DNA of 64,000 nt from Luminiphilus sp051201685 (GCF_051201685.1 NZ_CP179213.1:2418001-2482000); one strand, 5' to 3'. Shown: positions 54,275 to 63,324, counted from the first letter of the stretch. Notes: generated from the letters alone by a model not told the origin. Numbers and translations: made by a program.

Positions 54275-55666
54275 TTGCGCTTGCCCCCAGATTTGCCAAA
54301 GTTTTTGATCCCTGCATTGGTGACCCTGCTAGGCATTGTTGTATTGGCCGTAGGGCTCAGCTTTGGTGCACTTGAGCAGCGCAAAACACTGCTGGCAGTC
54401 TCCGCTCAGGACGTTGTGTCGAGCGACCCGGCACTACCGGCGCTTTTGCACTTCAGAAACCAGTCTAGAATTCGGGAAGCACTAGCACTTAAGCTTCGCC
54501 TTGAAAAAAAATCCAAAAATATATGGTTGCGCGCGCTTCATGTTGATGGGGAGATTTTAGCTAAGGCCCCGGGGCAGCACAGTGATAGCGGCACAACCGC
54601 ATTTATCAGAACATTTAACAACAGATTAGAGGTGCTAAGTGCCGTAGACTTGTTTGCCCACAACAGCGCAGCGCACTATCAGGGCACTTTAGCGGCCATT
54701 CCATTTATGGATGCGCAGTTCAAAATATCTACCCCGGTCTTTTCTCCCATTGATCCAATACGCACCGATGTTCCACAATCAGCTTATCAACAAACTCTTG
54801 CACAGCGTGCTGATCAGCCCCGAAGGTTTGTTGCTGGGTATATTGAGCAGGGAATTTTTCTAGGCGATATTCTCGAAACCATTATTCCCACGCTTGGGCA
54901 GGCGCTGGCAATTTCAATCGCTATTGGCTGCACTGCGTTGCTAACATTTTGGTTTTTCATGCATCAGGCGGGTGTAAAAACCGCACAGCTTATGGCTCGC
55001 AATCAGCGATCTGAGTATCCGAATTTGACTCAAAAAGGGGGTTCACCACAGGCTCCAATAATCAAGGATCGCCACAGCTCGCGCCCTCAAGACCAGCCTG
55101 CAGAAGACTCTGTAAGTGCGCCCCCCACCAATTTCTATACATCAACAGATGTTGATCCCGTGACAAATCTGCCTTGCCGACAACGTTTACTGGAGCATGT
55201 AGCAATGCTGATGGATGTTGCCGCTAAGGAGCACCGCTATGTAGGGCTAATACTGCTAGAGGTTTCCAGTATTGGACCTATTCTTCATGCAAGAGGTCGA
55301 GAAGTCAGCGATGATATTTTGAGAGAGATAACATCACGAATTTCCAATTCAATCCGCCGATACGACATGGCCAGTCGTGGATTCGATGCCAGTGGCAAAG
55401 CAATATTGGATGCCGATCAATTTTGTATTGTCCTGCATAGCCTCGACAATATTCAAAGCCTTCACTCCGCCGCAGAGCGGTTACTGGACCTCGCTAGAAT
55501 GCCGGTCAAAGTGGCTGACGAAACGTTTAATCTCACCGTTGTAGCTAGCACTGCCGCGGCACCCCAACACGGGAAGACCGCTGAGGGACTGATCAGTAAC
55601 GCTAAAACAGCTCTTATCGAGGCACGGGAAATCAAAGCTCCTAATCCTGTATTTTATGCTCACTAA
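54275..55666 (+). CDS. Membrane protein with degenerate GGDEF domain
   Basis: The 463-residue protein has TM1 about 10-30, a periplasmic region to about 205, TM2 about 207-230, a polar linker, and a C-terminal GGDEF fold opened by DVDPVTNLPCRQRLLEHV. The signature GGDEF is replaced by DADQF (KAILDADQFCIVLH), so diguanylate cyclase activity is not expected. It may bind GTP or another partner. It starts at TTG four bases after the glutamate synthase-like gene and is probably co-transcribed with it. Confidence 0.82.
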   Translation: MRLPPDLPKFLIPALVTLLGIVVLAVGLSFGALEQRKTLLAVSAQDVVSSDPALPALLHFRNQSRIREALALKLRLEKKSKNIWLRALHVDGEILAKAPGQHSDSGTTAFIRTFNNRLEVLSAVDLFAHNSAAHYQGTLAAIPFMDAQFKISTPVFSPIDPIRTDVPQSAYQQTLAQRADQPRRFVAGYIEQGIFLGDILETIIPTLGQALAISIAIGCTALLTFWFFMHQAGVKTAQLMARNQRSEYPNLTQKGGSPQAPIIKDRHSSRPQDQPAEDSVSAPPTNFYTSTDVDPVTNLPCRQRLLEHVAMLMDVAAKEHRYVGLILLEVSSIGPILHARGREVSDDILREITSRISNSIRRYDMASRGFDASGKAILDADQFCIVLHSLDNIQSLHSAAERLLDLARMPVKVADETFNLTVVASTAAAPQHGKTAEGLISNAKTALIEAREIKAPNPVFYAH

Positions 55667-55902
55667 CGCGATTCAGATGCTGACCCGAGCAGCGCGTGTT
55701 TCACCAAAAATAAGGAGGACCAGTAAACTGCTTTAGCGCTGCCGTTACAGCAGGCAAATACTAGTATGGCGTGGGAGCGCAGCGAATTTAAACTTTCCTA
55801 GGCTTGCTTACCGTTTCCGAGCGACCGTTGCTACGCCTACGAAATCAACAAGCAATAGAGACTGAGAGGGACACAGACCAAGGCTTTGCGACTAGGAAAG
55901 CA

Positions 55903-56184
55903 CTACGACTGCTCGTTTTCTAGCTCTGCCCCCGCCTCGCTCAATTCGGCTTTGCGTGCTTCCTGCACCTGGTTCATGCAATCACGAAAGCCATCAACAA
56001 CCTTATCGACACCCGACGGATTAAGTCCTCCAGTGTTGCCAGCCACGGAGAACGTAGAATAAACCGCGCTAGCGGTCAGCATGGACCAAGAAATAACATG
56101 GATAGGAACACCATCGTCTTTTAACTCATTAGCTAAGGCGATGAACCGGTTGGTGATTTCCATTTGCTGGTCTTGATCGGACAT
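55903..56184 (-). CDS. DUF3144-like small protein
   Basis: The 93-residue acidic, helical protein (FIALANELKDDGVPIHVISW, then MNQVQEARKAELSEAG) resembles DUF3144 proteins in its FIxLAN opening and length. The match is partial. There is a good ribosome site (GGGAG) before the ATG. Function is unknown. Confidence 0.6.
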   Translation of the reverse strand: MSDQDQQMEITNRFIALANELKDDGVPIHVISWSMLTASAVYSTFSVAGNTGGLNPSGVDKVVDGFRDCMNQVQEARKAELSEAGAELENEQS

Positions 56185-56316
56185 TGCGTTGTTTCTCCCT
56201 TGTCTGTAGGAAAATTATATCAGAGGGCGAGCGTTGTCTCATCAAATGTGTCGGTTTGTTGTGGTGCTCGTAGGCATACTGTAGCCTCCCGTCACAGGCC
56301 TTTACGTTTCAAACCC

Positions 56317-57252
56317 ATGCACCCAAAACACCCATCAAAGCCTCGACGGATCGTGAAAGTCTTTCTGGGACTGACTGCCGGGTCTGTGCTGTTTTTGACT
56401 AATAGTGCTATCGCTGAAACAACAGTTTCCGGCGCAGTTAGTGTGGGTTATGAGTACGATAGTAACGTTAGCGTCGACGAGTTGGACAGAAGCTCCAGCC
56501 TTGGTGATGGTGGCACTCTTCTTGCCGCAGATATATCTCTAGACCATGATTTATCGGACAAAACGTCTGCATCAGCTTCCTATGGATACTCGCGGATTGA
56601 CTATCAGGATTTTGACTTTCTAAGTCGAGAAACTCACATGCTGGGCGGCAATATAAGCTCAAAATTGGAAAAAGTAACCGCAGGTATCAACTACTTTTAT
56701 ATCAACGCGCAGTTGGACGGCAGTGATTTCTTAACCTATCACCGGGCATCGCCATCACTCTCAGGATTTGTCAGTAAGCGGTGGTTTCTGCGTGGAGCTT
56801 ATGTTTTTGGTGATAAGAAGATTGCTAGCCGGCCCGGTCGAGATGCTCAGAACCATGGAACGGAACTGGATGCGTATTATTTTTGGCGTGGCCTGCGCCG
56901 CTATATTAATGTTGGTTACGTTTACCGCCAAGAAGATAGCCAGGCTGCGCGATTTAAGTACAAGGCCCATCAAGTAAAAGTTAGAGCGGTACAGCGATTC
57001 GAAATATTTTCAAAACTATCGATGCTCGAACTCGGATTACGGTATGAGGACAGGGATTATGACGAACCCACCCCCAGTATCGGCGAGAAGCGTCGCGACG
57101 AGCGAGTCAGAGCAACCGTCGAATTCGACCTCCCCCTAACGGAACGTGTTAACTGGGGGATCTATGCAGGCTATAGCGACTATCTGTCAAACCTTCCCTC
57201 GGCAGATTACGATCAATCTGTTGTAGGCACTAAGATAGAAATAAGCTTCTAG
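56317..57252 (+). CDS. Outer-membrane beta-barrel protein
   Basis: The 311-residue protein has a signal peptide (VFLGLTAGSVLFLTNSAIA) and then alternating amphipathic strands rich in Tyr and Gly (GAVSVGYEYDSNVSV, SASYGYSRIDY, INVGYVYRQED, LELGLRYEDRDYD), ending in a terminal Phe (KIEISF), the Bam recognition signature. ATG 56317 is the start that keeps the signal peptide at the N-terminus. It ends four bases from the end of the convergent subtilase gene, so the pair may be functionally linked, though they are not co-transcribed. Confidence 0.82.
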   Translation: MHPKHPSKPRRIVKVFLGLTAGSVLFLTNSAIAETTVSGAVSVGYEYDSNVSVDELDRSSSLGDGGTLLAADISLDHDLSDKTSASASYGYSRIDYQDFDFLSRETHMLGGNISSKLEKVTAGINYFYINAQLDGSDFLTYHRASPSLSGFVSKRWFLRGAYVFGDKKIASRPGRDAQNHGTELDAYYFWRGLRRYINVGYVYRQEDSQAARFKYKAHQVKVRAVQRFEIFSKLSMLELGLRYEDRDYDEPTPSIGEKRRDERVRATVEFDLPLTERVNWGIYAGYSDYLSNLPSADYDQSVVGTKIEISF

Positions 57253-57256
57253 CGCG

Positions 57257-59551
57257 CTATAAGGTTAATAAACCGTAGCCGTAAATATCGTCTCGCCCCG
57301 GCGGACCGATATCTGTAGCCGCGGCATACAACCTGCTAATCACGTCGATATCAGGCTCCTGATGCCTCAACAATGCCGCCGCAGTAACGGCAAAAGGCAC
57401 CGCAAAAGAAGTACCCGATGAAGAGGCGTACCCCCCCCCTGCGACTGCATGCCGCAAATTGACGCCCGGCGCAGCCAAATCCAGATAATCGCCACGGTTA
57501 GCCAGCCGGAAAGCTCGACCACGCTGATCTACCGCAGTTACGGCCACAACACTCGTATAAGCAGCAGGATACTGTGGCTTAGCCATGGGGCCGCCGTTGC
57601 CCGCCGCTGCAAGCACCATTACACCCTGATCGGCAATGCGTGTCAGCGCAACCTCCAGCAGGCGATTGGGGGGGCCTGCCAAGCTTAAATTGATCGCGTC
57701 TACTTTGGATGACAGTAGCCAGTCCAGTGCTCGCACCAGGCTAACCGTGCTAGCGATTTCACCGCGATCCTTGTCCTGCTCAAACACCGCGGCGGCAAAG
57801 ATCTCTGCCCTTGGTGCTAAACCCCTCAATGGCGCCGCATTCGCTGCAATAATCGACGCGATTGCAGTACCGTGAAAGTCAGGCAGATTCTTGGTGGCCG
57901 CGAAGGGCCTTGACGAAATTTTTGCCGTTGCAAAGGCGGGATGATCGGTGTCAACAGCGCTGTCTACAATACCGATACGAAGGTTCATCGTTGCCAAAAT
58001 GTCAGGAAAAGCCATGGCGTCTATTGGCGAAATACCGTCTTCATAACTTTGTGGCTCGGGAGTGCCCGCAGTGTAGATGTGATTTAAATCGACTTCGGCA
58101 CGATCTGATCCAACGACGTCCATGATGCCGTCTCGAGTTCTGGAGATATTGAAGCTAGCGGGAGCCGCGACCTCCGCTAAACGCAGACCCAAGCCTGGGA
58201 GTTCAGTGAATTCGTCGAAAATATAGCCCTCATCGGCTAACTCATCGAACACCTTAGGTTCGGCCATGACAAGCCACTGGCCTTGATGAATTTTTTGAGT
58301 ATCGACGTCAATCTCAAGTTCGATGGCGTCGATCATCTCATCAACCTCAGCTGAAAGCCGGCCCTCTGCGCTTGCAATGGCGATCGCCTCAGCAGCGGTT
58401 ACGGCATCAGCTTCAGCCTGCTGTGCAATGAGTTCACCCACACTGCTTTCAGCAGAATCAGCGACCTCAGCTTCTACGTCGGAAGCAGCGGCGTCTGCGA
58501 CCTCCTCCTCTACCGCAGACTCTGTTGACTCTTCTACGCCTTCAGCCACCTGCTCTTCCGCCGACTCTTCAACGGCCTCATCAACCGATTCAGCCACTTG
58601 TTCTTCAGCAGACTCTTCTACGGCCTCATCAACCGATTCAGCCACTTGTTCTTCGGCCGACTCTTCCACAGCCTCATCGACCGATTCAGCCACTTGTTCT
58701 TCAGCAGACTCTTCCACAGCCTCATCGACCGATTCAGCCACTTGTTCTTCGGCCGACTCTTCCACAGCCTCATCGACCGATTCAGCCACTTGTTCTTCAG
58801 CAGACTCTTCAGCAGACTGCTCGACAGATTCTGTGACTTGCTCCTCTACTCCCTCAGCTGTGGCATCGGCGACTGTTTCTTCAACAACCTCCTCAACAGC
58901 TTCACCCACCTCGCTTTCTACCTCCTCGGCGACAGAATCTTCAGCTTCAGCGACAACCGACTCTTCAATCTCGGCCTCTACTTCTTCTTCAACAGTTTCC
59001 TCTGTAACGTCAACCACTTGCTGCTCAGTAGCCTCTTCGACCGCATCCTCGACGGTCGCCTCAGACTGCTCTGCCACTTGTTCTTCGACAGCCTCCTCAG
59101 TCTGCTCAGCAACCTCTTCCTCCACAACCTCCTCAGTCTGCTCAGCAACCTCCTCCTCGACAGATTCTTCTGCTTCCTGAGAAACTTGCTCTTCTACTTG
59201 TTCTTCAACCTGATCCTCAACCTCATCCTCTACGGGGTTGGAAACACCCCCAAAAGTCAGCTCGTCCTCAACTGCCTCTTCAGCATCATCGATAACCTGT
59301 TCTTCCACGGAATCAGCGACTTCCTCCTCTGTGGCGTCAGTAGCTTCTTCTGTCACTTCCTCTTCAATTTGTTCCTCGACCTGCTCTTGTACCTCTTCCT
59401 CCACCGCTTCCTCAGCATCGTCACCACCGCCAAAGGTAAACTGGGCATGCGCTGAAGTTGGAGTCAGTAAGAATGTAAGCAGCAGTAATAGCAAAACCGC
59501 GGGAACTACCCGGGTACTATTACGTTGCGTCACTCCTAACAATGTGGGCAT
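57257..59551 (-). CDS. Exported S8 subtilisin-like protease with acidic repeat region
   Basis: A 764-residue protein. It has a signal peptide cleaved near AHA-Q (36/37), then about 350 residues of Glu/Val/Ala-rich sequence, including five exact-length 16-residue units (ESVDEAVEESAEEQVA) at about 242-325. A propeptide-like segment and a subtilase domain follow: Asp about 529 in GIVDSAVDTDHP, His about 559 in FHGTAIAS, Asn in AAGNGG and Ser about 714 in SSGTSFAVP. The triad is complete, so it should be active outside the cytoplasm. FTFGG and LTFGG recur in the leader part. It is divergent from the ECF sigma gene. Confidence 0.88.
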   Translation of the reverse strand: MPTLLGVTQRNSTRVVPAVLLLLLLTFLLTPTSAHAQFTFGGGDDAEEAVEEEVQEQVEEQIEEEVTEEATDATEEEVADSVEEQVIDDAEEAVEDELTFGGVSNPVEDEVEDQVEEQVEEQVSQEAEESVEEEVAEQTEEVVEEEVAEQTEEAVEEQVAEQSEATVEDAVEEATEQQVVDVTEETVEEEVEAEIEESVVAEAEDSVAEEVESEVGEAVEEVVEETVADATAEGVEEQVTESVEQSAEESAEEQVAESVDEAVEESAEEQVAESVDEAVEESAEEQVAESVDEAVEESAEEQVAESVDEAVEESAEEQVAESVDEAVEESAEEQVAEGVEESTESAVEEEVADAAASDVEAEVADSAESSVGELIAQQAEADAVTAAEAIAIASAEGRLSAEVDEMIDAIELEIDVDTQKIHQGQWLVMAEPKVFDELADEGYIFDEFTELPGLGLRLAEVAAPASFNISRTRDGIMDVVGSDRAEVDLNHIYTAGTPEPQSYEDGISPIDAMAFPDILATMNLRIGIVDSAVDTDHPAFATAKISSRPFAATKNLPDFHGTAIASIIAANAAPLRGLAPRAEIFAAAVFEQDKDRGEIASTVSLVRALDWLLSSKVDAINLSLAGPPNRLLEVALTRIADQGVMVLAAAGNGGPMAKPQYPAAYTSVVAVTAVDQRGRAFRLANRGDYLDLAAPGVNLRHAVAGGGYASSSGTSFAVPFAVTAAALLRHQEPDIDVISRLYAAATDIGPPGRDDIYGYGLLTL
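58587..58826 (-). repeat. 48-bp tandem repeats in the subtilase gene
   Basis: GATTCAGCCACTTGTTCTTC recurs at 58587, 58635, 58683, 58731 and 58779, exactly 48 bp apart. Copies alternate between AGCAGA and GGCCGA at the same place, giving a 96-bp higher-order unit. The last copy diverges in its second half. Confidence 0.95.
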
Positions 59552-59593
59552 GATTGTGATCCTTGGCCTTAATTCAGGCTCTAATAGTTTAGT

Positions 59594-59619
59594 GACGTTT
59601 CAGGATTGAGCTAAATTCC
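59594..59619 (-). promoter_or_regulatory. Candidate ECF promoter of the subtilase gene
   Basis: Read leftward: GGAAT (59619-59615), 17 bases, CGTC (59597-59594), 42 bp before the subtilase ATG. It has the same elements and spacing as the promoter candidate in front of the sigma gene. Confidence 0.6.
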
Positions 59620-59630
59620 CATCGGTGCGT

Positions 59631-59656
59631 GGAATAAACCCAGCCTCCGACACGTC
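59631..59656 (+). promoter_or_regulatory. Candidate autoregulatory ECF promoter
   Basis: GGAAT (59631-59635), 17 bases, CGTC (59653-59656), 20 bp before the sigma gene ATG. GGAAT/GGAAC-type -35 and CGTC-type -10 boxes are typical of ECF sigma targets, and autoregulation is usual. Confidence 0.6.
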
Positions 59657-59676
59657 TTTATTGTAACAGGCGCTTT

Positions 59677-60165
59677 ATGAGTCAGCTTACCGCAAATCAG
59701 AAGGCCGTATTGATGAACGAACTGACCGGTTTGAAACGGTTTTGTACGTCCCTCACTAGCGATGGCCACGATGCTGATGATTTGCTGCAACTCACCGTAG
59801 AGCGGGTGTTGGAGCGCGGTATGCCAGAGGATGCACACGCTGGGAAGTGGGCTTACCGGGTCTGTCGGAATTTGTGGTTAGACGAACTGCGGGCTAGAGA
59901 GGTTAGAAGCCGCTTTGCCAAAACCGAAGCCGCTAGTAACAGCGACCTAGGCGTAAGTGATGCAGGCGGTTTGGAACGGCTAGAGTTCGAGCGCGTCGAC
60001 CAGGCTATAAACACCCTTTCAGAAGAGCAAAGAACGGTGCTCTTGCTGGTAGCGGTAGAAGGCAGATCCTACGCGGAAGTCGCTGAAGTACTCGACATCC
60101 CAATTGGAACAGTAATGAGCCGAGTGGCTCGGGCACGACGCAGCCTTGCAGAGAAAATTGCTTGA
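59677..60165 (+). CDS. ECF-type RNA polymerase sigma factor
   Basis: A 162-residue ECF sigma factor: region 2 with DADDLLQLTVERVLERG and WAYRVCRNLWLDELRAR, a linker, and region 4 with LSEEQRTVLLLVAVEGRSYAEVAEVLDIPIGTVMSRVARAR. It has no region 1 or 3. It is followed after 79 bp by an anti-sigma gene. Likely targets are itself and the divergent subtilase, judged from the shared promoter motif. Confidence 0.93.
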   Translation: MSQLTANQKAVLMNELTGLKRFCTSLTSDGHDADDLLQLTVERVLERGMPEDAHAGKWAYRVCRNLWLDELRAREVRSRFAKTEAASNSDLGVSDAGGLERLEFERVDQAINTLSEEQRTVLLLVAVEGRSYAEVAEVLDIPIGTVMSRVARARRSLAEKIA

Positions 60166-60244
60166 TTGCGCACTTTGAAACACAGCACGGGTCACGCTAG
60201 AAGCAGAAGCTCAGCGCGCAGTGGTAGAAGTAAGGAGAAGTTAA

Positions 60245-60970
60245 GTGGCGGATATTTATACGCTAAACATTGCTGGACAACGTGACGATGAACTCCTCAG
60301 TCGACTCATCGATGGTGAGTGTTCTACTGATGAACGCCTTGATCTCGAAGTCCGACTTGCTACTGATTCAGCCCTTCGTGCGCGATTGGAAGAATTGAAG
60401 TCCAATGATGCTATTTTCAGGGCGGTCGTTGAGCGTCAAGATAGCACTGTAAAATCCACTGTTGCCGAACGCGTAGCCAAGCACAAGGTCAGGGTCGACC
60501 GTAAACCCTTGCCGGCTTACAAATTTGCTATGGCTGCGACTGTATTGCTGGCCACAGCCGTCGTAACAGTTAACAGTCTCTGGAAGTCCCCGCTATCTGA
60601 TACACCACAAATTGATGCTGCACTGGCACAGGCTTTGAGTACAGAACCGTCTTCCGCCGAGGGATGGAACAAGCTCGACGATGAGCGAGAGTTGCGGGTT
60701 GTCCTCACGTTTCCCGCCGCAGATGGGCAGTGGTGTCGTGAATTTATGCTGGCCTCAGAAGCCAGTCATTGGCGTGGGGTCGCTTGTAAAGACTCAGAAA
60801 GCTGGGTTACACAAGTTATCGGCAGGGAAGTATTCCTAGAGCAGCAAGGCGGTTATCGGACTGCTAGTGCCGAAACCAGCAGCCCAATCGAACAGTTTAT
60901 TGATCAAACTGCAACGGATATTGCATTGTCGGCTGATCAAGAAGCCGCGCTTATCGCTCGCGACTGGTAA
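60245..60970 (+). CDS. Anti-sigma factor, single-pass membrane protein
   Basis: The 241-residue protein starts at GTG 60245 with AAGGAG eight bases upstream. The cytoplasmic N-terminus (DDELLSRLIDGECSTDERLDL) has the helix pattern that clamps ECF sigma factors. One transmembrane helix follows at about 93-111 (KFAMAATVLLATAVVTVNSL), then a periplasmic domain of about 125 residues with two Cys (QWCREF, VACKDS). It probably holds the upstream sigma factor until an envelope signal triggers release. Confidence 0.85.
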   Translation: MADIYTLNIAGQRDDELLSRLIDGECSTDERLDLEVRLATDSALRARLEELKSNDAIFRAVVERQDSTVKSTVAERVAKHKVRVDRKPLPAYKFAMAATVLLATAVVTVNSLWKSPLSDTPQIDAALAQALSTEPSSAEGWNKLDDERELRVVLTFPAADGQWCREFMLASEASHWRGVACKDSESWVTQVIGREVFLEQQGGYRTASAETSSPIEQFIDQTATDIALSADQEAALIARDW

Positions 60971-61181
60971 CCGACTGCAGAGCGCTAATTCTCCCAAGGC
61001 TAGCACCCGCAAAAAGAGCCAACGGCGTCCAAGCTTAGCCTTACCGGCTTAAGGCCACTGAAAAAAGGCACGCTGGCCCTTGATCCCGCTAGTAAACGTG
61101 CGCACAGCCCCTTTTTCCGCAAGGAACACTCTGCTCTTTAGGGAGCATGCATTGCTGAGTGCACATAAAACACCCACGCCA

Positions 61182-61200
61182 ACACACCCTGCAGGTGTGT
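61182..61200. terminator. Hairpin between convergent genes
   Basis: ACACACC and GGTGTGT pair around CTGCA in the gap between the anti-sigma gene and the CBS gene. There is no T-run, so terminator function is only possible. Confidence 0.3.
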
Positions 61201-61223
61201 GACTTTGGTATCAGGCGATCCGC

Positions 61224-61643
61224 CTAAGTGTCTTGCCGCTTTCTGGCGTGCTCCATTAACGCCCACAAGATGTTACTGGAACTCACTTGACCCACCAGCT
61301 TTCCCTGATGTGTAACGGCGTTGCGCCTTTGCTTGGAGTCAATCATTCGCTGAGCAACCTCCACGATCGTCTCATCAGGGCTACAAGCATCAATATGCTC
61401 AGTCATCGCTTGTTCTACCTGAATATTCTCGGGGCTACCGTCATTGTAAATGGCCGTAAGGACTGCGCGAATACAATCTAGCTCTGTAATCTTCCCGCAG
61501 GGTACAGCGTCATGGTCGATAACCGTCAACCCGGTCAGTCGAAATTCCACCAGTAACTCTATCGCCTTCACAAGGGGCGCAGATCGATGAATTGTGAGGG
61601 GATTGCGATGCATACAATCTCTGATACTGGTTGGAGTTGTCAT
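61224..61643 (-). CDS. Two-CBS-domain protein
   Basis: The 139-residue protein consists of two CBS motifs (MHRNPLTIHRSAPLVKAIELL with GLTVIDHD; MTEHIDACSPDETIVEVAQRM with NAVTHQGKLVGQVSSSNIL). Stand-alone CBS pairs bind adenine nucleotides and regulate partners. The partner is not evident. Confidence 0.88.
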   Translation of the reverse strand: MTTPTSIRDCMHRNPLTIHRSAPLVKAIELLVEFRLTGLTVIDHDAVPCGKITELDCIRAVLTAIYNDGSPENIQVEQAMTEHIDACSPDETIVEVAQRMIDSKQRRNAVTHQGKLVGQVSSSNILWALMEHARKRQDT

Positions 61644-61786
61644 GGATTGCTCCTCCTAAACGGGGTGACAGAACATAAAGAAGTCATGAAGGTTTGAATA
61701 CGCCAAGCTTGCAGAAACCAACGCACAGCTGGCCTTAACCTCTGCCAGTAAAGCGCGGCTTACCACTGATAGCAATTGAAATCATG

Positions 61787-62173
61787 CTAGGCATCGTCCA
61801 AGGCATGCTTTTTAAGTGTCTCCAATGAGACGATTTGTAAGGTTTTCATATTGGTCCTGCGCAACCAAACTTTGGGGGCGCAACCCGCCATTTCAGCTTC
61901 TTCCCAGCGCCGAGCACAAAGACACCACCGATCGCCGGGCTGCAAACCCGGAAAATCATATTCTGGACGAGGCGTGCTTAAGTCATTGCCCGCCCGTGCA
62001 GAAAAAGCCAAAAAGTCTTCTGTCATATCCGCGCAAACGGTGTGCGTGCCCGTATCCATGGGTCCCGTATTGCAGTACCCATCTCGGTAAAAACCCGTCA
62101 TAGGTTTTTTACAACACACCTCCAATGGCGCTCCCAAAACGTTAAGCTGCCGATCTCCACCACCATCACCCAT
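61787..62173 (-). CDS. DUF2237 family protein
   Basis: A 128-residue protein with the full family signature: LNVLGAPLEVCCKKPMTGFY, DGYCNTG, GTHTVCADMTEDFL, GNDLSTPRPEYDFPGL and GDRWCLCARRWEEA. Many conserved Cys residues suggest metal binding; the role is unknown. It overlaps the isoaspartyl peptidase gene by eight bases and is probably its operon partner. Confidence 0.9.
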   Translation of the reverse strand: MGDGGGDRQLNVLGAPLEVCCKKPMTGFYRDGYCNTGPMDTGTHTVCADMTEDFLAFSARAGNDLSTPRPEYDFPGLQPGDRWCLCARRWEEAEMAGCAPKVWLRRTNMKTLQIVSLETLKKHALDDA

Positions 62174-63197
62174 CGCTCAAATCCCGTTCTTTATTTTGTG
62201 TCCCAGCATGGCTGCGATAAATACCCACCACTTTTTCACCTGCGGCATTAATCCTAGCGCGGTACATGCCCTCCGTATTAAAAACCAGCGCAACATTGCC
62301 CTTGGGGTCAATGGCGATCACACCGCCCTCTCCTCCCGCTACAGCCAACTCATCATGAAGTACCTGATTCGCGGCCACCAATAAATCAAGGCCCTGGTAT
62401 CTGACACGTGCGCAAATATCGCTGGCTACCTGCCAACGAATAAAGAATTCACCGTGTCCTGTCGCCGATACCGCGCAGCTACGATTATCTGCAAACGTTC
62501 CTGATCCAATCAGCGGAGAATCTCCGATCCGCCCCCAACGTTTTCCCGTCATGCCGCCAGTGGATGTCCCCGCCGCCAAATTTCCCGCAGCATCGAGAAC
62601 CACAACGCCAACGGTGCCCAGTTTTTCATCGCCATCCTGCGCTTTTTTGTCCTCGTATTTAGCTCGAAATAGTTCAAGGGCTTCGACCCGTCTGGGGGTT
62701 GTAAAGTAACGATTATCGACCATAGTCAGGCCCTGACTCTCGGCAAACTTGTCTGCCCCAGCACCTGATAACAGCACATGCGGCGAGTATTCGAGCACGG
62801 CATAGGCCGCTTCAATAGGGTTTCTAACTCGGGTCACTCCTGCAACCGCTCCTGCTGCCAAGTTGTGCCCTAACATCATGGATGCGTCGAGCTCGTGTGT
62901 GCCATTCCACGTAAGAACCGCTCCATGTCCTGCGTTAAAAAGCGGCGAATTTTCCAATAACCGGATAGTTTCTCGCACAACATCTGAGCCGGCAGCGCCA
63001 TCTTGAAGTCGCTCATGACCCTGCTGCACGGCCGTGTTGAGTATCGCGAGGTAGTCGCGCTCCTGCTCGGCAGTAATAGAGTCGCGAGTTAGCGTACCCG
63101 CACCTCCATGAATCGCTATTGCAATAGGCTCTGCAAAAGTCACAGGCACTAAGCCCAGCAGGCCCAACAGTAATAATAGCCGTCGCAATTGGAACAT
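62166..63197 (-). CDS. iaaA: Isoaspartyl peptidase/L-asparaginase, Ntn family, exported
   Basis: The 343-residue precursor has a signal peptide (LLLLLGLLGLVPVTFA), then AIAIHGGAGTL and the autoprocessing site before the nucleophile Thr in EKLGTVGVVVLDAAGNLAAG, followed by TSTGGMTGKRWGRIGDSPLIG. These are hallmarks of plant-type (T2) asparaginases that cleave themselves and hydrolyse beta-aspartyl dipeptides. The signal peptide places this one in the periplasm. Confidence 0.93.
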   Translation of the reverse strand: MFQLRRLLLLLGLLGLVPVTFAEPIAIAIHGGAGTLTRDSITAEQERDYLAILNTAVQQGHERLQDGAAGSDVVRETIRLLENSPLFNAGHGAVLTWNGTHELDASMMLGHNLAAGAVAGVTRVRNPIEAAYAVLEYSPHVLLSGAGADKFAESQGLTMVDNRYFTTPRRVEALELFRAKYEDKKAQDGDEKLGTVGVVVLDAAGNLAAGTSTGGMTGKRWGRIGDSPLIGSGTFADNRSCAVSATGHGEFFIRWQVASDICARVRYQGLDLLVAANQVLHDELAVAGGEGGVIAIDPKGNVALVFNTEGMYRARINAAGEKVVGIYRSHAGTQNKERDLSDG

Positions 63198-63324
63198 CGC
63201 CCTCCCCCTTTATATGTCTGACCTCTAAAGCATGGCACGATCGCAGCGCCATGCAAAATGTTAACGAGACATTGAAGAACCTGCACGCTAACCTTTCACC
63301 CTGATCTTTTAGGGAGCAACTCAA

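Noticed and set aside
58587..58826. Regular 48-bp repeats considered as a CRISPR array
   Set aside because: There are no unique spacers: the whole unit repeats and stays in the protein reading frame.
58323..59455. Two 285-codon plus-strand open frames (Ser/Thr-rich and Phe/Leu-rich) opposite the subtilase gene
   Set aside because: They are mirror images of the Glu/Val/Ala repeat codons on the other strand; low complexity keeps all frames open. They have no ribosome sites and no domains.
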